A program made the translations under genes and the position numbers. From contig JAEBDY010000007.1 in the NCBI GenBank assembly GCA_049997955.1, forward strand, positions 1-64,000: 64,000 nucleotides of DNA. The letters run 5' to 3'. The notes under the pieces are model-generated. The model was not told the DNA's origin and ran no database searches. It was given only the letters and a program-made list of their open reading frames with translations. Source of the stretch: Umezawaea sp049997955. GTDB lineage: Bacteria > Actinomycetota > Actinomycetes > Mycobacteriales > Pseudonocardiaceae. Below, one piece after another: positions 25,335 to 33,643 of this stretch. Position 1 is the stretch's first letter, and each line of letters opens with the position of its first letter.

Positions 25335-27779
25335 GTGAAGCAGAAGAGCAGTTCGGAGACGAACTACAAGACCATCCGGTCACGACTCACGGGTGTCGTG
25401 GTCGTCCCGAGCGTCGTGTTGTTGGTGATGTGGGCGCTGTTCTCGTCCTACACCGTCTTCGACGGCTTTTACCAGCGAGCCGTGGCGCAGGGCGTCAAGG
25501 ACGCCTCCATCCCGGCCGTCGAGACGTTCGCCGCGATCCAGCGCGAGCGCGAGCTGACCATGACGAGCCTGAGCCAGCCCGGCTCCACGACGGACCTGCG
25601 CGCGCAGCAGGTGCGGACCGACGAGAGCATCGGCGTGATGAAGGCCGCGTTCGGGGAGCTCGCGTCGAACGCGCCCCCGCAGGTGGTCGAGGGGATCAAC
25701 AACCTGAACGGCCTGCTGACGCAGCTGCCGAACCGGCGCGCGCAGGTCGAGGCCTCGAAGACCCCGAAGCGCGAGATCTACGACTACTACAACAGCCTCC
25801 TCGACGCGGGCTTCACGCTGTTCACCACCCAGGCCCGCATCGTGCCCGACCCGGTGGCGGTGCAGGGGGGTCTCGCCTCGACCCAGTACTTCCAGGCCGC
25901 CGACTGGATGTCCCGCGCGGCGTCCATCGCGTCGGGCTCCCTGGCGGCGAACGAGTTCACCGACGACGATCGGGTGGAGTTCGCGAACCTGGTCGGCGCG
26001 TACCGCTCCTCGCTGAGCAGCATCCAGCCCTACGCCGAGCCGCAGGTGCGCGAGCACCACGCCCGGATCGTCGAGAGCGACACCTGGAAGAAGGTGGAGG
26101 GTTACCAGGCGGACCTGGTCCGCAACGACGGCGTGCGCCCCACCTCCGTGGTGACCCTCCAGGACTGGCAGTCGGCCACGACCGCGCTGAGCGGCGAGCT
26201 GATCAAGCTGGTGAAGGAGCAGTCGACCGACGCCACGGACGTCACCCTGGTCAACGGCGAGAGCAAGTTCAACACGGTCCTCATCGGCAGCCTGATCGCC
26301 CTGCTCGCGGTGGTCATCGGCATCTTCGTGGCCGTGCGGATCTCCAACCGCCTGGTCAACCGCGCGCTCATCTCGCGCCTGGTGAGGCTGAAGAACGACT
26401 CGCTCGACCTGGCGCACGAGCGCCTGCCGAACATCGTCGACCGGCTGCGCAAGGGCGAGCACGTCGACGTGGAGACCGAGGTCCCGTCGCTGGACTACGG
26501 CCAGGACGAGATCGGGCAGGTGGCGGACGCGTTCAACGCGGCGCAGTTCACCGCCGTCGCCGCGGCCGTGAAGGAGAGCCAGGTCCGCGACGGCGTCAAC
26601 CGCGTGTTCCTCGACATCGCGCACCGCAACCAGGGCCTCGTGCACCGCCAGCTCAAGATCCTCGACAAGCTGGAGCGCGAGGAGGAGAACCCGGACCAGC
26701 TGGACGCGCTGTTCCAGCTCGACCACCTCGCGACCCGCGCCCGCCGCAACGCCGAGAACCTGATCATCCTCGCGGGCGAGCAGCCGGGACGGCAGTGGCG
26801 CAAGCCCGTGCGCATGATCGACATCCTGCGCGCAGGCGTCGCCGAGACCGAGCAGTACGTGCGCGTCAAGATGAACCCGGTCCCCGAGACCGCACTGGTC
26901 GGCGGCGCGGTCGCCGACACGATCCACCTCGTCGCGGAGCTCGTCGACAACGCCACGGCGTTCTCGTCGCCGCGCTCCCAGGTCCAGGTGCACAGCAGCC
27001 AGGTGCCCCAGGGCATCGTGGTCGAGATCGAGGACCACGGCCTCGGCATGAGCCCGGAGGACCGGGCCCGCGCCAACGAGATGCTCGCCAACCCACCCGA
27101 GTTCGACGCCATGTCGCTGCGCGGCGAGTCGCGACTCGGCCTGTTCGTCGTCGCCCGGCTGGCGGCCCGCCGGGGCATCCGCGTGGAACTGCGCGAATCC
27201 CTGTACGGCGGAACCCTCGCGCTCGTGCTGATCCCGTCCGAGATCATCGCCGGACCGTCCTCCTCCGTCGAGCCCGCGGGCACCGCGGAGATCAACGTGC
27301 GGCGCGGCGCGCCGGAGCACAACCTCGTCCGCTCCGAGAACGGCCACCAGGGCGACCTCGGCGAGGACGCCAGGTTTCCCGGCGCACCGAGTGAGTTTTC
27401 CAGTGGAGTGGAAGACTTCTGGGCGAAGGCCGAGACGGACGTCGCCGGAGATTCCCACGCAGCGCCGCGATCGCCCGTGATCGCGCAGGTGGCGTTGCCG
27501 CAGCGACCGAGGGAAGCTCAGTGGCCGGTGGACGACCCGGAAGCGCCGGAGACCGTGCAGATGCAGATGGAACGACCGAGGGACCGCCCGGAGCTCCCAC
27601 GCAGACGCCGTCAGCAGAACCTGGCACCGCAGCTGGCGACGGATGACCACCTCGTCGCACCTGCGCCCGTCGCGGAAGTCGAGATCGAGCGGTCCGCCGA
27701 ACGCAGCAGACAAGGCTTGGCCGCTTTCCAAAAGGGTGCGCGCGAGGCTCGTCGCAGCGACACCGACCTCGAACCGTGA
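25335..27779 (+). CDS. Conservon sensor histidine kinase-like protein with NIT domain (CvnA type)
   Basis: An 814-residue membrane protein: TM1 (about 15-37), extracellular nitrate/nitrite-sensing (NIT) domain (about 45-300), TM2 (VLIGSLIALLAVVIGIFVAV, about 313-333), HAMP-like segment, then an HATPase domain with N-box ELVDNATAFSSP (about 533) and DHGLGM. A long Pro/Glu-rich tail follows. The usual H-box phospho-acceptor is weak, as in other CvnA proteins. GTG 25335 gives the canonical N-terminus. It is the first gene of a five-gene conservon; by family knowledge, CvnA-D assemble like an inner-membrane G-protein-coupled complex affecting development and metabolism. Confidence 0.9.
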   Translation: MKQKSSSETNYKTIRSRLTGVVVVPSVVLLVMWALFSSYTVFDGFYQRAVAQGVKDASIPAVETFAAIQRERELTMTSLSQPGSTTDLRAQQVRTDESIGVMKAAFGELASNAPPQVVEGINNLNGLLTQLPNRRAQVEASKTPKREIYDYYNSLLDAGFTLFTTQARIVPDPVAVQGGLASTQYFQAADWMSRAASIASGSLAANEFTDDDRVEFANLVGAYRSSLSSIQPYAEPQVREHHARIVESDTWKKVEGYQADLVRNDGVRPTSVVTLQDWQSATTALSGELIKLVKEQSTDATDVTLVNGESKFNTVLIGSLIALLAVVIGIFVAVRISNRLVNRALISRLVRLKNDSLDLAHERLPNIVDRLRKGEHVDVETEVPSLDYGQDEIGQVADAFNAAQFTAVAAAVKESQVRDGVNRVFLDIAHRNQGLVHRQLKILDKLEREEENPDQLDALFQLDHLATRARRNAENLIILAGEQPGRQWRKPVRMIDILRAGVAETEQYVRVKMNPVPETALVGGAVADTIHLVAELVDNATAFSSPRSQVQVHSSQVPQGIVVEIEDHGLGMSPEDRARANEMLANPPEFDAMSLRGESRLGLFVVARLAARRGIRVELRESLYGGTLALVLIPSEIIAGPSSSVEPAGTAEINVRRGAPEHNLVRSENGHQGDLGEDARFPGAPSEFSSGVEDFWAKAETDVAGDSHAAPRSPVIAQVALPQRPREAQWPVDDPEAPETVQMQMERPRDRPELPRRRRQQNLAPQLATDDHLVAPAPVAEVEIERSAERSRQGLAAFQKGAREARRSDTDLEP

Positions 27780-27820
27780 TTCGTCGTGGATGACGTGAGC
27801 CTGGAAGGGGCAATCTCCAC

Positions 27821-28258
27821 ATGAACGACATGAACAGCCAGCACAACGAACTGAACTGGTTGTTGGAAGACCTGGTCGGTCGGGTGGTGGGAGCGCGGCA
27901 CGCGGTGGTCCTCTCCGCCGACGGGCTGCTCCTCGGTCGATCGCCGGGACTGTCGAAGGACGACTCGGACCACCTGTCCGCGATGGCGTCGGCGTTCCAG
28001 AGCCTCGCGAGGGGAACCGGGCGCCAGTTCGGTGGTGGCGCCGTCCGGCAGACCATCGTCGAGATGGAGCACGCGTACCTCTTCGTCACCGCGGCGGGCC
28101 ACGGGGCATGCCTCGCTGTGCTCGGAGAGGAGGACGCCGACATGGGCATGATCGCCTACGAGATGAACATGCTCGTGAAAAGGGTCGGCACTTACCTCTC
28201 CTCGGCGCCGCGGGTCGAAGTAGTCCCGCCCCTCCCCTCGGCCCGCAGGTCGTCCTGA
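27821..28258 (+). CDS. Roadblock/LC7 domain protein (CvnB type)
   Basis: A 145-residue roadblock/LC7 protein with LNWLLEDLVGRVVGARHAVV, LSADGLLLGRSPGL and the C-terminal amphipathic helix. In conservons this acts as a GTPase-activating or scaffold partner for the CvnD GTPase. Its stop overlaps the start of the DUF742 gene. Confidence 0.94.
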   Translation: MNDMNSQHNELNWLLEDLVGRVVGARHAVVLSADGLLLGRSPGLSKDDSDHLSAMASAFQSLARGTGRQFGGGAVRQTIVEMEHAYLFVTAAGHGACLAVLGEEDADMGMIAYEMNMLVKRVGTYLSSAPRVEVVPPLPSARRSS

Positions 28259-28629
28259 TGACCGGCCGCGACGATCGGTGGTACGACGAGGCAGCGGGGC
28301 CGGTGGTGCGCCCCTACGCGATGGTGCGCGGCCGCACCCGCCCGGTGACCGCCGAGCTGCACCTGGTCACCCAGGTGCGCGCGATGCCGTCCGCCTCCGA
28401 CCCGGAGTCGTTGACGGTGGAGCACTTGGAGATCATGGAGCTGTGCAGGCGGCCGCTGTCGGTCGCCGAGGTCGCCGCCTACCTCGACGTCCCGCTCGTC
28501 GTGGTGAAGGTGTTGTTGAGCGACCTCATCCAGCGCGGTGACGTCGTGATCCGCGACCCCGCGAGGGTTGCGGAAATTCCGGACAGGAACCTACTTCAGG
28601 CGGTGCTGGATGGCGTCCGTGGAATCTGA
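28258..28629 (+). CDS. DUF742 protein (CvnC type)
   Basis: A 123-residue protein with the family N-terminus WYDEAAGPVVRPYAMVRGRT and a winged-helix-like C-terminal half (LSVAEVAAYLDVPLVVVKVL). It overlaps roadblock by 1 nt and the GTPase by 20 nt, the standard conservon arrangement. Confidence 0.94.
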   Translation: MTGRDDRWYDEAAGPVVRPYAMVRGRTRPVTAELHLVTQVRAMPSASDPESLTVEHLEIMELCRRPLSVAEVAAYLDVPLVVVKVLLSDLIQRGDVVIRDPARVAEIPDRNLLQAVLDGVRGI

Positions 28630-29203
28630 GCGGCCGGGCGGAGAGCTGCTCGTCCCCACCCCGGTCAAGATCGTCATCGCCGGTGGCTTCGGCACCGGCA
28701 AGACGACGATGGTCAGGTCGGTCAGCGAGATCGCCCCGCTGCAGACCGAGGAACTGCTGACCGAGGCGAGCGTCGGCGTCGACGACCTCGCGGGCGTCGA
28801 GGGCAAGACCACGACCACGGTCGCGCTCGACTTCGGCCGCATCACGATCAGCCCCGAGATCGTGCTGTACCTCTTCGGCACGCCGGGACAGGGCCGCTTC
28901 TGGTTCATGTGGGACGAGCTGGCCCAGGGCGCGATCGGCGCCGTGGTGCTGGTCGACACCCGAAGACTGGACAGCAGCTTCCCGTCGATCGACTTCTTCG
29001 AACGCCGCGACATCCCCTTCATCGTCGCGGTCAACTGCTTCGACGACGCCCACAAGTACGCCGTGGACGAAGTGCGCGGAGCGCTCGACCTGGACAAGTC
29101 GATCCCCGTCGTGCTGTGCGACGTGCGCGACCGCGAGTCCAGCAAGTCCGTGCTGGTCGGCATCATCGAGCACGCGATGGCACGGCTCGACGCGATGGCC
29201 TGA
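28610..29203 (+). CDS. Conservon GTP-binding protein (CvnD type)
   Basis: A 197-residue Ras-like GTPase. G1 is GGFGTGKTT (about 25-33), G3 is LFGTPGQGRF, and a DTRR region and the NCFD motif stand in for the N/TKxD motif. This matches the MglA-like ATP/GTP-binding proteins of conservons. ATG 28610 lies inside the 3' end of the DUF742 gene (20-nt overlap). Confidence 0.94.
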   Translation: MASVESERPGGELLVPTPVKIVIAGGFGTGKTTMVRSVSEIAPLQTEELLTEASVGVDDLAGVEGKTTTTVALDFGRITISPEIVLYLFGTPGQGRFWFMWDELAQGAIGAVVLVDTRRLDSSFPSIDFFERRDIPFIVAVNCFDDAHKYAVDEVRGALDLDKSIPVVLCDVRDRESSKSVLVGIIEHAMARLDAMA

Positions 29204-29329
29204 CGGCGTGCGGACTGGCCCCTCACGGACTCGTGGGGGGCCGTGGTCGTGCCGGGGACCCGCGTCGGCCGACGATCCGGGACTACCAACTCCGGTGAGC
29301 CACACCGGCCTTTCGGGTGAGGGGGATCG

Positions 29330-30571
29330 TTGAGCACCAGCGAACCGGAGCGGACCGCGGTCGACGGCACGGGGGAGGCGGAGCGGCTCGCACGGCGCTT
29401 CGACCACCTCGACCCGGCCATGGGCGCGGTGATCCACGAGACCACCGCCGAGTTGCGGCGCGGGTGCCCGGTCGCCCGCAGCGACCAGCACGGCGGGTTC
29501 GTCGTGCTCACCAAGCGGGCGGACATCTCCGCCGCGGCGATCCGGCACGACGAGTTCAGCTCGGCGGTCGACGGCATCGGCGCCACGATGCTGCTGCCCG
29601 GCACGGGTGGCGTGAACGCGCCGCTGTTCGAGAGCGACCCGCCGCAGCACAACCACTGGCGCAAGGCGATGACGCCGTTCTTCACCCCGGCCGCAGCCGC
29701 CGCCCACGAGGACCACGTCCGCGGCCTGGTCCGGCAGGTCCTCGGTGACCTGCGCCCCCGCGGACGCGCCGACCTCGTCGCCGACCTGGCGAGCCGCGTC
29801 CCGCCCGTCGTCGTCGCGGTGCTGCTGGGCATCCCGCCCGACCAGCACGGCGAGTTCGTCGAGCACGCCCGCGGGATGACCAGCGCGATGTCGGCCCAGG
29901 ACGCGGTGCGGGCCGGGGAGAGCTTCGCCGCGTTCCTGTCCGCGCAGATCCGGGACCGGCGTGGCCGTTCCGGTGACGACGTGCTGACCGCGGTGGTCAA
30001 CACCGAGGTCGAGGGCGTGCCCGCGTCCGACGGTGAACTGCTGAAGTTCGCCTTCCTCCTGGTCGCCGCAGGACACCTGACCACCACCGACACGATCGCC
30101 AACACCGCGCTGGTGCTCGCGCGCGATCCGGGGCTGAGGCGTCGGGTCGCCGAGGACGCCGGCCTGGTCCCCGAGCTGATCGAGGAGTCGATCCGCCACG
30201 AGTCCGCGGTCGCCGCCACCGGCCGACGAGTCCGGGTCGCGACCCGCATCGGCGAGGTCGACCTGCTCCCGGGAGAGCGGCTGCTGCTGCTGTGGGGCTC
30301 GGGCAACCGGGACGAGGACGGCGTCGAGGACGGCGAGGAGTTCCGGCTCGGCCGGGGACGCGGTCAACAGCTGGGCTGGGGAGCCGGCGTGCACCGCTGC
30401 CTCGGCAGGCACCTCGCGCGCCTGGAGCTGCGGGTGGTGTTCGAGGAGCTGCTGGCCGCGATCCCCGAGTTCGAACTGGAGCCGGGCGCCGAGCCCGAGC
30501 GGACCTTCGGGGTGTTGCGGGGCGTCCGAGCCCTGCCCGTGCGGTGGCCGGTCGATCCCGCCGAGGCCTGA
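29330..30571 (+). CDS. Cytochrome P450 (conservon-associated, CvnE type)
   Basis: A 413-residue bacterial class I P450. The I-helix motif AAGHLTTTD, the K-helix E-x-x-R (EESIRHES, about 285) and the heme loop GWGAGVHRCLG with Cys357 are present; the usual Phe at the start of the heme loop is Trp. The TTG start has GAGGGGG upstream. It follows the CvnA-D genes by 126 nt, the position of P450s in several conservons. It is convergent with the tryptophanase gene, so a role in the prenylindole locus is possible but less likely than a conservon role. Confidence 0.88.
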   Translation: MSTSEPERTAVDGTGEAERLARRFDHLDPAMGAVIHETTAELRRGCPVARSDQHGGFVVLTKRADISAAAIRHDEFSSAVDGIGATMLLPGTGGVNAPLFESDPPQHNHWRKAMTPFFTPAAAAAHEDHVRGLVRQVLGDLRPRGRADLVADLASRVPPVVVAVLLGIPPDQHGEFVEHARGMTSAMSAQDAVRAGESFAAFLSAQIRDRRGRSGDDVLTAVVNTEVEGVPASDGELLKFAFLLVAAGHLTTTDTIANTALVLARDPGLRRRVAEDAGLVPELIEESIRHESAVAATGRRVRVATRIGEVDLLPGERLLLLWGSGNRDEDGVEDGEEFRLGRGRGQQLGWGAGVHRCLGRHLARLELRVVFEELLAAIPEFELEPGAEPERTFGVLRGVRALPVRWPVDPAEA

Positions 30572-30581
30572 CCCCTGAGCA

Positions 30582-30603
30582 GGGGCCCGTCGAACCGGGC
30601 CCC
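30582..30603. terminator. Bidirectional hairpin between P450 and tryptophanase genes
   Basis: Perfect 8-bp GC stem (30582-30589 and 30596-30603) in the 38-nt gap between two convergent genes. No strong T-tract, so termination efficiency is uncertain. Confidence 0.55.
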
Positions 30604-30609
30604 GTTCCC

Positions 30610-31980
30610 TCAGCTCGGAACCTGTTCCAACCGGCAGTTGAAGTGCCGCAACAGGGTCGGGACCTCGGTGAGCCGGTAGCCGGGCACCTTCTCCGGCGCC
30701 TTCGCGATCTCGCCGAGGATCTCGGCCACGTACTCGAGGTGGCTCTGGGTGTAGACGCGCCGGGGAATCGCCAGGCGCACCAGCTCGTAGGGCGCCGCCT
30801 TGAGCAGTTCGCCGTTCTCGTCCAGTTCGCCGAGGTAGAGCGATCCCAGCTCGGCGCAGCGGATGCCGCCCGCCAGGTACAGCTCGCACGCCAGGGCGTG
30901 GCCGGGGAACCGCCCCGGCGGGAGGTGCGGCAGGAGCCTGCCCGCGTTGAGGTAGATGGCGTGGATGCCCGCGGGCCGCACGCTGTCGACGCCCGCCAGC
31001 CGCGCCATGTCCGCGAGGTACGCGGTGGCCTCCGCGCGGGCCCGCAGGTAGGTCGGCTCGGTGACCTCCAGCAGGCCCTGGGCCAGCATGTCCAGGTCCC
31101 GGCCGGACAGTCCGCCGTAGGTCTTGAAGCCCTCGGTGGCGATGAGCAGCAGCTCGCACCGCTTGGCCAGCTCGGGGTCGCGCATCGCGAGCAAGCCGCC
31201 GATGTGGACGATGCCGTCCTTCTTCAGGCTCGCCACGCAGCCGTCGGCGAGCGCGAACGCCTCGCGGGCGATCTCGCGCGGCGACACGTCCTCGTAGCCG
31301 GGCTCGCGCTGGTTGACGAGCCACGCGTTCTCGGCGAAGCGGGCGGCGTCGAGGAAGAACGGCACGCCGTGCTCCCTCGTGACCGCGGCGGCGGCCTTCA
31401 GGTTGGCCATCGACACCGGCTGCCCGCTGCCGCCGTTGTTGGTGACGGTCATGACGACCACGCCGACGTCGTCCGGGCCCTCCAACGCCTCCCGCAACGC
31501 CACCAGGTCGACGTCGCCCTTGAACGGGGCGTCGCTGTCGAGGTCGGCCGCCTCCTGGCAGGGCAGGTCCCGCGCGACGCAGCCGATCATCTCGACGTTC
31601 GCCCGCGTGGTGTCGAAGTGGGTGTTGCTCAGCGACACCTGGCCGGGCTTGAGCAGCGTGGTGAACAGGATCCGCTCGGCGGCCCGGCCCTGGTGCACGG
31701 GGAAGATGTGCTCGTAGCCGGTCAGTTCGCTGACCACGTCCTTGAAGCGGAAGAACGACCGCGCACCCGCGTAGGTCTCGTCGCCGCGCATGCCCGCGGC
31801 CTGCTGCTCGGCGGAGAGGGCGCCGGTGCCGGAATCGCTGAGGAAGTCGATGGTGACGTCCTCGGCCGTCAGGTTGAACGGGTTGTACCCGCCCCGAGCC
31901 ATGGCCAGCTCGCGGTAGGGGCGGGTGGTGATCGGAATCGGTTCGACGACCTTGATCCGGTACGGCTCCATGATGGGCAT
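30610..31980 (-). CDS. tnaA: Tryptophanase / tyrosine phenol-lyase family (beta-eliminating lyase)
   Basis: A 456-residue PLP enzyme with the family N-terminus EPYRIKVVEPIPITTRPYRE, FLSDSGTGALS, YAGARSFFRF, FPVHQGRAAERILF and the PLP-lysine loop SLKKDGIVHIGG (Lys near 254). It cleaves tryptophan to indole, pyruvate and ammonia. Placement 16 nt downstream of an indole prenyltransferase gene favours tryptophanase over tyrosine phenol-lyase, which only residue-level comparison could settle. The ATG at 31980 has GGAGAAGGA upstream. Confidence 0.9.
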   Translation of the reverse strand: MPIMEPYRIKVVEPIPITTRPYRELAMARGGYNPFNLTAEDVTIDFLSDSGTGALSAEQQAAGMRGDETYAGARSFFRFKDVVSELTGYEHIFPVHQGRAAERILFTTLLKPGQVSLSNTHFDTTRANVEMIGCVARDLPCQEAADLDSDAPFKGDVDLVALREALEGPDDVGVVVMTVTNNGGSGQPVSMANLKAAAAVTREHGVPFFLDAARFAENAWLVNQREPGYEDVSPREIAREAFALADGCVASLKKDGIVHIGGLLAMRDPELAKRCELLLIATEGFKTYGGLSGRDLDMLAQGLLEVTEPTYLRARAEATAYLADMARLAGVDSVRPAGIHAIYLNAGRLLPHLPPGRFPGHALACELYLAGGIRCAELGSLYLGELDENGELLKAAPYELVRLAIPRRVYTQSHLEYVAEILGEIAKAPEKVPGYRLTEVPTLLRHFNCRLEQVPS

Positions 31981-31996
31981 TGCGGCGTTCCTTCTC

Positions 31997-33091
31997 CTAG
32001 CTGACCAGCGTTGCGACTCGCGGTGACGCCTTGTTGTAGGCCTCGGACGACAGGTAGACGGTGACACCGGGCCGGGGGGCGCCCGCGCGCAGCGACACGT
32101 GGGCGATGAGGCCGACGCCGTCGGCGAGCGGACGCTGCGCGACGGTGGTGAGGGCGTCCTCGAACGGCGCCGGGTCCACCTGGTGGCGGTCCAGCACCGC
32201 GAGCACCCGGTCGCGGGCCTCGACGTCGTCGTTGACGTAGGACCTGACCGGCATGTAGAGCGAGAACCCCCTCGGCCGGTCGACGTCGCCGGGCAGGAAG
32301 GTGAAGCTGGAGACCAGTGGCCGACCGGTGTACGGCCCTGACCGCCCACCGCTCAGGACGCAGAAGTTCCGCACGCTGTCGGTCGACACCCCGTGGGCGC
32401 CGCCCGCGGCCGTCGCGGCGTCGTCGGCGGTGGCGTCGTGGTGCGACAGGTACACCTTGACCCGCGCACCGGGGGAGTCGTTGAGGTCGAGCGCGAAGAA
32501 CGAGTAGCGGTCCAGCGCGTCGCGGCGGCGGGCGTGCTCGACGATCGCGGCGTGCCCGTCGCCGTACCCCAGCCGTGCCAAGCCCTCGCCGACCAGCAGC
32601 GGCGCCTCGGACCTGCCCCGCACCTCGGGGTTGAGGTAGACCTTGAACGCGGGCGGAGCGTCCTGGCGGAACACCAGCGAGAACCACAGCGAGAAGTCGC
32701 CCTGCGGATCGGACGGCAGGAAGAGGTCGCGCACGGCGTCGAAGCGGTCGAGCGGCAGGCGGTGCTTGCGGGCCAGCGACTCCAGCACGTCCACGGCGGT
32801 GTCCATGTTGGCCTGCGGGGTCGGATCGAGTGCGGTCGGCTCCAGGAGGACCCGGACGGCGGGCGGCTCGCCGAGGGCGAAGGCCGTGGAGAACTCGAAC
32901 GGGGTGTGGTCGTCCGCGACACCGGATGGCCAGGCAGGGGTTTCGGACAATGGGCGAAAGCCGCCGGGGCCGAGTGATTCGCTCAAGAGTTCGATCGCAT
33001 TATTCGCGATGCCACCCAGCTGGACGGAATGCAGCAGGGCGTGCAACTGCCGGCTGCCGAAATCTCGAATCGAGACGCCTGTTGGGTTCAC
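31997..33091 (-). CDS. Tryptophan dimethylallyltransferase (DMATS-type indole prenyltransferase)
   Basis: A 364-residue aromatic prenyltransferase of the ABBA/DMATS fold. Visible family segments are TPFEFSTAFALGEPPAVRVLLEP, DFSLWFSLVFRQDAPPAFKVYLNP, RYSFFALDLNDSPGARVKVYLSHHD and YTGRPLVSSFTFLPGD. GTG 33091 has GAGGAG 9 nt upstream. It is the first gene of a two-gene operon with tryptophanase. Actinobacterial homologues prenylate C5, C6 or C7 of tryptophan; with the lyase downstream, the expected product is a dimethylallylindole. Regiochemistry cannot be read from the sequence. Confidence 0.9.
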   Translation of the reverse strand: MNPTGVSIRDFGSRQLHALLHSVQLGGIANNAIELLSESLGPGGFRPLSETPAWPSGVADDHTPFEFSTAFALGEPPAVRVLLEPTALDPTPQANMDTAVDVLESLARKHRLPLDRFDAVRDLFLPSDPQGDFSLWFSLVFRQDAPPAFKVYLNPEVRGRSEAPLLVGEGLARLGYGDGHAAIVEHARRRDALDRYSFFALDLNDSPGARVKVYLSHHDATADDAATAAGGAHGVSTDSVRNFCVLSGGRSGPYTGRPLVSSFTFLPGDVDRPRGFSLYMPVRSYVNDDVEARDRVLAVLDRHQVDPAPFEDALTTVAQRPLADGVGLIAHVSLRAGAPRPGVTVYLSSEAYNKASPRVATLVS

Positions 33092-33593
33092 GATGCGACA
33101 CTCCTCGTCTGTGGCGCAGGAAAAGCTACGCTTTGCAGACGCAGTTGTCCACCCGAATGCGGGAATGCCGTGAGGCAAACGTCACACTTTTTACCGTTGG
33201 TCAATCGTCAATTGGCGTTCCGTCAACCTTCTCCGCACGTGAGGGCACCTAGTCTGATTGGCCTCTTGACGTGCTCCGAGTTCATTCGATTGCACTAGCG
33301 GGAGAGGTCCAGTCGGTCACCGATAGTAATTTCCCGTCTGCTCGGCAGAACGGCAAACCAGGCTCAAGTCGCGAAAAACAGGTGGTAAACGACTTTGTGA
33401 TTCGGGTCGGGAAACGATGATCAGCCCACCAGATGAGACGCGGGGACGCCCGCACTTATCGTGATCAAGGGTTTCGCGACCCCGGTCACCGCTGGAGTTC
33501 GTCCGGGACACTATCGGTTCGTGGTGCTGCGGGAACAGGGTTCCCCACGGGCGGGCGGCGTGCCCGGACGATGTCGTGCCCTCCACCCCGGTC
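33092..33593. promoter_or_regulatory. Upstream region of the prenyltransferase operon
   Basis: About 500 nt without a gene and lower in GC than its neighbours. On the minus strand three TTGAC pentamers point toward the prenyltransferase gene (plus-strand GTCAA at 33200, 33207 and 33222), followed by an AT-rich TAAAAAG segment. They may be promoter -35 or operator elements, but no convincing -35/-10 pair at 17-bp spacing stands out. Nothing else is seen up to the hairpin at 33594. Confidence 0.35.
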
Positions 33594-33637
33594 GTGGCCG
33601 AGGGCCGTTCCGCGATCGCGGAACGGCCCTCGGCCAC
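33594..33637. terminator. Perfect 44-nt palindrome downstream of the 3-hydroxyacyl-CoA dehydrogenase gene
   Basis: The segment 33594-33637 is identical to its reverse complement over all 44 nt (GTGGCCGAGGGCCGTTCCGC and its mirror). It starts 6 nt beyond the stop of the minus-strand dehydrogenase gene, so it most likely acts as its terminator, although no T-run follows. A perfect palindrome has no loop as DNA, and as RNA would leave a minimal loop. Confidence 0.75.
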
Positions 33638-33643
33638 GCTTCG

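Noticed and set aside
29330..30571. P450 as a tailoring enzyme of the prenylindole locus
   Set aside because: It is co-oriented with and directly follows the conservon genes and is convergent with the prenyltransferase operon, so a conservon role is the simpler reading.
28526..31324. 932-codon minus-strand open frame opposite the conservon GTPase and P450
   Set aside because: Antisense shadow of two clear family members; no domain.
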